Shown here: one piece after another, positions 6,866-10,089 of the stretch
How the letters are laid out: the number at the start of each line of letters is the position of its first letter
Position numbering within the stretch: position 1 is the first letter of the stretch
From: Phil1 sp964600045
Lineage (GTDB): Bacteria > Bacillota > Clostridia > Christensenellales > CAG-138
Assembly (NCBI GenBank): GCA_964600045.1
Contig: CAZRHS010000049.1
Span: forward strand, 1 to 10,089
Direction: 5' to 3'
DNA: 10,089 bases
Translations under genes and position numbers: made by a program
The notes under the pieces: model-generated
Databases searched by the model: none
What the model saw: the letters and a program-made list of their open reading frames with translations, nothing else
Told to the model about the DNA's origin: nothing

Positions 6866-8133
6866 TTACAGGCCATACAGCCTTCCCGCAGATTGCTTAA
6901 TTATTCCCGAAAATTCCATCTCTGTCAAGGTTGAATTTAATTTACTCGCATCAAAACCCGTAAGTTCAGCCAATTCGTCATAGGATCTCTCGCCGGCCAT
7001 AAGCAATCTGTGCACAAGGCCCTGCTCAAAAGGAAGTTCCGCCGCGACCACCGCCTTTCGTTCCTCAATTCTCGGTTTAATCCCATATTCCTCAAGAACA
7101 TCTTCGGCGCTAAGCGTAATTTTAGCCAGCCCATCCCGTATCAGATTGTTCGTTCCCATGCTTAGTTCATCATTTACCCTGCCGGGAACGGCAAAAACAT
7201 CTCTCCCCTGCTCCAGCGCACAATCAACAGTTATGGATGTTCCGCTTTTTTCTCGCGCTTCTACAACTATTACTCCCCGGGATAATCCGCTTATTATTCT
7301 GTTTCGCATAGGGAAATGACTCGGTTTAGGCGCTATTCCCGGCATAAATTCCGAGACTATTGCGCCGCGTTGGGCAATCAGTTCATATACATCCCTGTTT
7401 ACGCTNNNNNNNNNNNNNNNNNNNNNNNNNNNNNNNNNNNNNNNNNNNNNNNNNNNNNNNNNNNNNNNNNNNNNNNNNNNNNNNNNNNNNNNNNNNNNNN
7501 NNNNNCCGAGACTATTGCGCCGCGTTGGGCAATCAGTTCATATACATCCCTGTTTACGCTTGGATATACGATATTGGGTCCGTTGCCGAGAACGGCTATG
7601 GTTGGATAATCGTTGCCCTGCGCATCCAGCGCGCCCTCCGCGGCAACTCTATCCAGGCCGTACGCTAGGCCCGAAATAACGCACGCGCCCGATCTGGCCA
7701 AATCTTCGGCCAACCGCCTGGCCATTCTTCTGCCGTAGTCAGATGGTTCCCTTGCACCTACAATCGCAATGGGAAGTCTGTGCTCAGCATACAGCGTTCC
7801 TTTATAAAATAATATATACGGTGGGTCATATATGTTTTTCAGCAGTTGAGGATAACAGTCCGTATTAAGAGTTGCAACATTTATTTCAAGCTCTTCAAGC
7901 CGTTCTTCTATACGTCGGATATACCTTTGAGTCGCATGATTGTGCATTTGCTCGCGGCGTTCATCATTCAAAAACTTAAATTCCGGAATATCGTTTTTTG
8001 CCGCGGCCTTAAAAGTTTCTGTGGCGCTGCCGTCAAACGCCTCAAGCATTTTTCTAACGCGTGCCGTGCCAGAGCCCAGTTCCACGTTCAGCCAAAGCAG
8101 CGCCCTGTCCTCTTCACTTAGCCTTATCTTCAT
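6866..8133 (-). CDS. dprA: DprA (Smf), DNA-processing protein, split in this sequence by an assembly gap
   Basis: DprA protects incoming single-stranded DNA and loads RecA on it during natural transformation; it is also common in non-competent bacteria. As given, the frame is broken by 100 Ns (7406-7505) flanked by two identical 55-bp copies. Removing one copy and the Ns (155 bp) restores a single frame of 370 residues, reading AQRGAIVSEFMPGIAPKP across the join, exactly the conserved DprA segment. The restored protein has an N-terminal helical region, a Rossmann-like core at about 118-290 (VGAREPSDYG, SGLAYGLD, TIAVLGNGPNIVYP, FPMRNRIISGLS, VEAREKSGTS, GRDVFAVPG) and a C-terminal winged helix (about 318-370). 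The ATG at 8133 overlaps the comM stop as ATGA; a TTG at 8148 would add only five residues. Ala165 replaces the His of the usual GID-x-x-AH motif. The gene is probably intact in the organism. Confidence 0.94.
7351..7405. repeat. 55-bp direct duplicate, left copy, abutting the gap
   Basis: These 55 bases are identical to 7506-7560, on the other side of the N run. Both encode the same stretch of DprA (about residues 191-209). The copy count in the real genome is almost certainly one. A 55-bp shared end is what neighbouring contigs of a k=55 de Bruijn graph would share. Confidence 0.95.
7406..7505. other. Assembly gap of exactly 100 Ns
   Basis: A run of 100 undetermined bases inside dprA. The round length is the usual placeholder for a gap of unknown size. 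Because the flanks overlap by 55 identical bases and merge into a perfect DprA frame, the true gap is most simply zero, with no sequence missing. Confidence 0.97.
7506..7560. repeat. 55-bp direct duplicate, right copy, abutting the gap
   Basis: Exact copy of 7351-7405. It is in frame with the upstream, N-terminal part of dprA. Collapsing it with the left copy joins the two halves of the gene without a frameshift. Confidence 0.95.
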
Positions 8134-9665
8134 TTTATTTCGCCCCAATACTTTGATTCAAGGCTCCTGTATTGTATAGCCTCGGCTATGTGCTCTGCTT
8201 TTATCTGCTCGCTTCCCGCAAGATCTGCTATTGTGCGCGATACCTTCAGCAATCTTGTATATGCCCTGGCACTCAGTTTAAGCGACGAAAATGCCTTTTT
8301 CATAAGTGCCTCAGCATCGCTCGTAAGCACGCAATATTGATTCATCATTCTGTTTGTAAGCTGCGCATTAAACAGAATTCCCGTTCCGGCATACCTGTGC
8401 TTCTGTATTGCCCTTGCCGCGTTAACGCGCTCCCTTATAACACTTGACGGTTCTCCGCAGCTTCTGCCCGCTATATCACTGTAGCCAACTTCTCCCATTT
8501 CCACGTGAAGATCCAATCGATCCAACATCGGGGAGCTGATCCTGTTGCGGTAACGTTGTATTTGCTGCGCGGTACAGCGGCATGGTGTAATTCTTGATCC
8601 GTAGTTGCCACATGGACACGGATTCATGGCCGCCACAAGCATAAACTGCGCAGGGTAAGTGCTTCTTGCCGTTGCACGCGTTATGGTTACAAAGCCATCC
8701 TCAAGGGGCTGGCGCAAGGCTTCAAGAGTATCTTTTCTGAATTCCGGGAACTCGTCAAGGAAAAGAACGCCATAGTGCGCAAGGCTTATTTCTCCGGGCA
8801 TGGCTCTTGTGCCCCCGCCTATCAGCGATACGGAGGACGCTGTATGATGCGGCGCTCTGAACGGGCGCTCCGTAACTATGCCGTTTTTGCCCTTCAATGA
8901 ACCTGTAACGGAATGAATTTTGGTTATCTCCAGAGCTTCCTCAAATGTAAGCTCGGGTAGTATAGAGGGAATACTTCTGGCAAGCATTGTTTTGCCGGAG
9001 CCGGGAGTTCCTACAAGCAGAAGATTATGTCCGCCGGCTACGGCTATTTCCGCGGCGCGCTTTGCCCCCTGCTGCCCGCGTATATCCATAAAGTCCTGCG
9101 CGTATGTTACTTTTTCGGAGTCCCAATGCTGCGGCTCATATATGTTCAGTTCCTCTTTTCCCATAACCGCGTTTACAACGCTTTTCAGGTCATGCGCGGC
9201 GGCTATCTTTACCCCTTCAACATATGATGCTTCAGCCGCGTTGTCTTCCGGTATAAAGGCTTTTGTAACGCCATCTTTATATGCGCCTATAACCATGGGC
9301 AACACACCCGGTATACTGCGCACGGAGCCGTCAAGCGCAAGCTCACCTAAGAACATATATTCATCTGCTTTTTCCTGGCTTATCTGACCGGTAGCGGTAA
9401 GCAATCCGATGGCGATAGGAAGATCATAAAATGAGCCCTCTTTGCGGGTATCCGCAGGCGCTAAATTTACGGTTATTCGCCCTATAGGATAAGTAAAGCC
9501 GCTGTTTTTTATCGCAGCTCTTACTCGCTCCTTTGACTCTCTTACGGCGGCATCAGGCAAGCCTACGGTTTCATAAGCCGGCATCCCTCCGGATACATCA
9601 ATTTCCACCGTTACGGAATACCCGCTCAGTCCAACCAGGCCATAGCTTTTTATCCTTGAAAGCAT
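8130..9665 (-). CDS. comM: ComM/YifB family Mg-chelatase-like AAA+ ATPase
   Basis: ComM is a hexameric AAA+ helicase; in Vibrio and related bacteria it drives branch migration as transforming DNA is integrated. In Firmicutes the orthologue is usually called YifB and its role is less well tested. The 511-residue protein has the N-terminal Lon-like fold domain (about 1-165; VGLPDAAVRESKERVRAAI, VNLAPADTRKEGSFYDLPIA). Walker A is GTPGSGKT at 219-226 and Walker B VLFLDEF at 300-306. A cysteine cluster follows (Cys350, Cys352, Cys362, Cys364; NPCPCGNYG), probably metal-binding, then RISSPMLDRLDLHVEM and a C-terminal helical Mg-chelatase domain. Length is typical (about 505-515). GGAGG at 9673-9677 precedes the ATG. 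The stop overlaps the dprA start by 4 bp, so the two recombination proteins are translationally linked. It is the first gene of the run and has a good promoter upstream. Confidence 0.96.
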   Translation of the reverse strand: MLSRIKSYGLVGLSGYSVTVEIDVSGGMPAYETVGLPDAAVRESKERVRAAIKNSGFTYPIGRITVNLAPADTRKEGSFYDLPIAIGLLTATGQISQEKADEYMFLGELALDGSVRSIPGVLPMVIGAYKDGVTKAFIPEDNAAEASYVEGVKIAAAHDLKSVVNAVMGKEELNIYEPQHWDSEKVTYAQDFMDIRGQQGAKRAAEIAVAGGHNLLLVGTPGSGKTMLARSIPSILPELTFEEALEITKIHSVTGSLKGKNGIVTERPFRAPHHTASSVSLIGGGTRAMPGEISLAHYGVLFLDEFPEFRKDTLEALRQPLEDGFVTITRATARSTYPAQFMLVAAMNPCPCGNYGSRITPCRCTAQQIQRYRNRISSPMLDRLDLHVEMGEVGYSDIAGRSCGEPSSVIRERVNAARAIQKHRYAGTGILFNAQLTNRMMNQYCVLTSDAEALMKKAFSSLKLSARAYTRLLKVSRTIADLAGSEQIKAEHIAEAIQYRSLESKYWGEIK

Positions 9666-9672
9666 TTTCCAT

Positions 9673-9677
9673 CCTCC
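9673..9677 (-). promoter_or_regulatory. Ribosome binding site of comM
   Basis: The minus strand reads GGAGG within GGCGGAGGAT, seven bases before the ATG at 9665. It supports that start; the protein then begins MLSRIKSYGLVG as family members do. Confidence 0.8.
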
Positions 9678-9733
9678 GCCGTACAGATAGTCTATTTGTT
9701 GTTTAGGTCATTCTTGTTTTAGTTTGCTTTCAT

Positions 9734-9742
9734 ATTATAGCA
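9734..9742 (-). promoter_or_regulatory. Extended -10 promoter upstream of comM
   Basis: The minus strand reads TGCTATAAT, a perfect extended -10 element (TGn plus consensus TATAAT). Transcription would begin near 9727, giving a leader of about 62 bases before the comM ATG. The -35 region is poor. The spacer holds a short imperfect palindrome (CACACGTCACCTGTG, 9741-9755), which might be an operator but has only 4-bp perfect arms. This promoter probably serves comM-dprA-topA-trmFO. Confidence 0.55.
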
Positions 9743-9788
9743 CAGGTGACGTGTGAACTTGTACTATATTTTTGACAGCTCTAAACAA

Positions 9789-9829
9789 TCTGCTATTTAT
9801 CAGGTATAATTCGGCCATCTGATAGCAGA
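9789..9829. repeat. Inverted repeat over the RHS stop codon
   Basis: TCTGCTAT at 9789-9796 is the exact reverse complement of ATAGCAGA at 9822-9829. Inside it, CAG (9801-9803) can pair with CTG (9819-9821) if four bases (TTAT) bulge out, giving an 11-bp stem with a 15-base loop. On the minus strand the stem is followed by TTGTTTAG, a poor U-tract. It may be a weak terminator for the RHS gene or the edge of a rearranged segment. Confidence 0.5.
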
Positions 9830-10089
9830 AATATAATACGCAATATAGTTCGGTAATAGTGTAAATTGTGTAAAATGTGAGGTTTTATTATGAAGCGGCA
9901 GACTTCGGGGTCGTAGTAGCGGGTGGTGAGATAGTAGAGGCCGGTTTCGGTATCGTAGTAGTAACCGCGATAACGGAACGGGTTGTCCGCGCCAAGTGTA
10001 GTTGCCAAGGTGCCGGTGGTGGATATCAGCTTGCCCCACGCATCGTAGATATATTCTACCACACGCACGCCGCTTTCGTCCATAAGGCC
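9793..10089 (-). CDS. RHS/YD-repeat protein, C-terminal fragment with an abnormal tail, cut by the right edge
   Basis: The frame is open to the right edge (Gly-Leu before the Met at 10083), so this is the end of a longer gene. Visible residues include GLMDESGVRVVEYIYDAWGK, NPFRYRGYYYDTETGLYYL and TTRYYDPEVCRF, the hallmark end of the RHS core seen in many clostridial YD-repeat proteins. RHS proteins are large surface or secreted proteins whose beta-cage encloses a variable C-terminal domain, often a toxin. Here, after the (G/C)RF motif, the family's usual NAD/SAD continuation is replaced by about 31 unrelated residues ending at the stop at 9793. The DNA changes near 9890 from GC-rich to strongly AT-rich. 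The Gly of the PEVGRF motif is Cys. The tail resembles translated non-coding sequence, so this is probably a truncated or decayed copy without a toxin domain. A real gene with a short divergent tail is less likely. Confidence 0.75.
   Translation of the reverse strand, partial: GLMDESGVRVVEYIYDAWGKLISTTGTLATTLGADNPFRYRGYYYDTETGLYYLTTRYYDPEVCRFIIKPHILHNLHYYRTILRIIFLLSDGRIIPDK

Noticed and set aside
6866..8133. dprA as a genuine pseudogene or split gene
   Set aside because: The only interruption is the N gap with duplicated flanks; the collapsed sequence is a full intact frame.
9772..9810. Plus-strand TTGACA (9772-9777) with AT-rich hexamers and a TATAAT (9805-9810) downstream, a possible promoter
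   Set aside because: The TATAAT is 27 bases away, too far; the hexamer at correct spacing is poor, and no plus-strand gene follows. Likely chance in AT-rich DNA.
9859..9880. Short tandem-like GTGTAAA units (about 9-bp period)
   Set aside because: Only two imperfect units in AT-rich sequence; not enough for an iteron, CRISPR or phage site call.

Overview
The window is an almost fully packed block of core bacterial genes, all read on the minus strand (right to left). Gene order and protein character point to a low-to-mid GC anaerobic Bacillota, most likely class Clostridia. The order comM-dprA-topA-trmFO-hslV-hslU is the Firmicutes housekeeping cluster known from Bacillus subtilis and clostridia. 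TrmFO, HslV and HslU have Firmicutes-like forms, and there is a Thr/Pro-linker lipoprotein with a SleB-type hydrolase domain and a clostridial-style RHS/YD-repeat fragment. A 100-N gap flanked by an exact 55-bp duplication suggests a short-read, probably metagenomic, scaffold.

Layout in transcription order. (1) 10089-9793 is the C-terminal end of an RHS/YD-repeat protein that runs off the right edge. Its tail looks cut and joined to AT-rich sequence. (2) 9792-9666 is an intergenic stretch with a good extended -10 promoter. (3) 9665-6866 holds comM (yifB) and dprA, joined by an ATGA overlap; both handle DNA in transformation and recombination. The dprA reading frame is interrupted only by the assembly gap and becomes perfect once the duplicate is collapsed. 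(4) 6831-3393 holds topA and trmFO, overlapping by 14 bp. (5) 3392-3283 is a 110-bp intergenic stretch with a second extended -10 promoter. (6) 3282-1352 holds hslV and hslU, joined by TAATG; their products form the two-component HslVU protease. (7) 1355-261 is a lipoprotein with SH3 and SleB-like hydrolase domains, overlapping the hslU stop by 4 bp. (8) 236-1 is the start of trmL, a tRNA 2'-O-methyltransferase that continues past the left edge.

The genes fall into DNA topology and uptake (comM, dprA, topA), tRNA modification (trmFO, trmL), proteolysis (hslVU) and cell-wall remodelling (the lipoprotein). Compared with the B. subtilis cluster, xerC (between trmFO and hslV) and codY (after hslU) are absent from their usual places, and the hydrolase lipoprotein sits in the codY position. 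No non-coding stretch exceeds 300 bases. I saw no tRNA, rRNA, CRISPR array, riboswitch or insertion sequence.

I did not find a convincing undescribed system here. The points worth following are the assembly artefact inside dprA, the truncated RHS end with a nearby inverted repeat, the wall hydrolase coupled to hslU, and single unusual residues in TopA and DprA.
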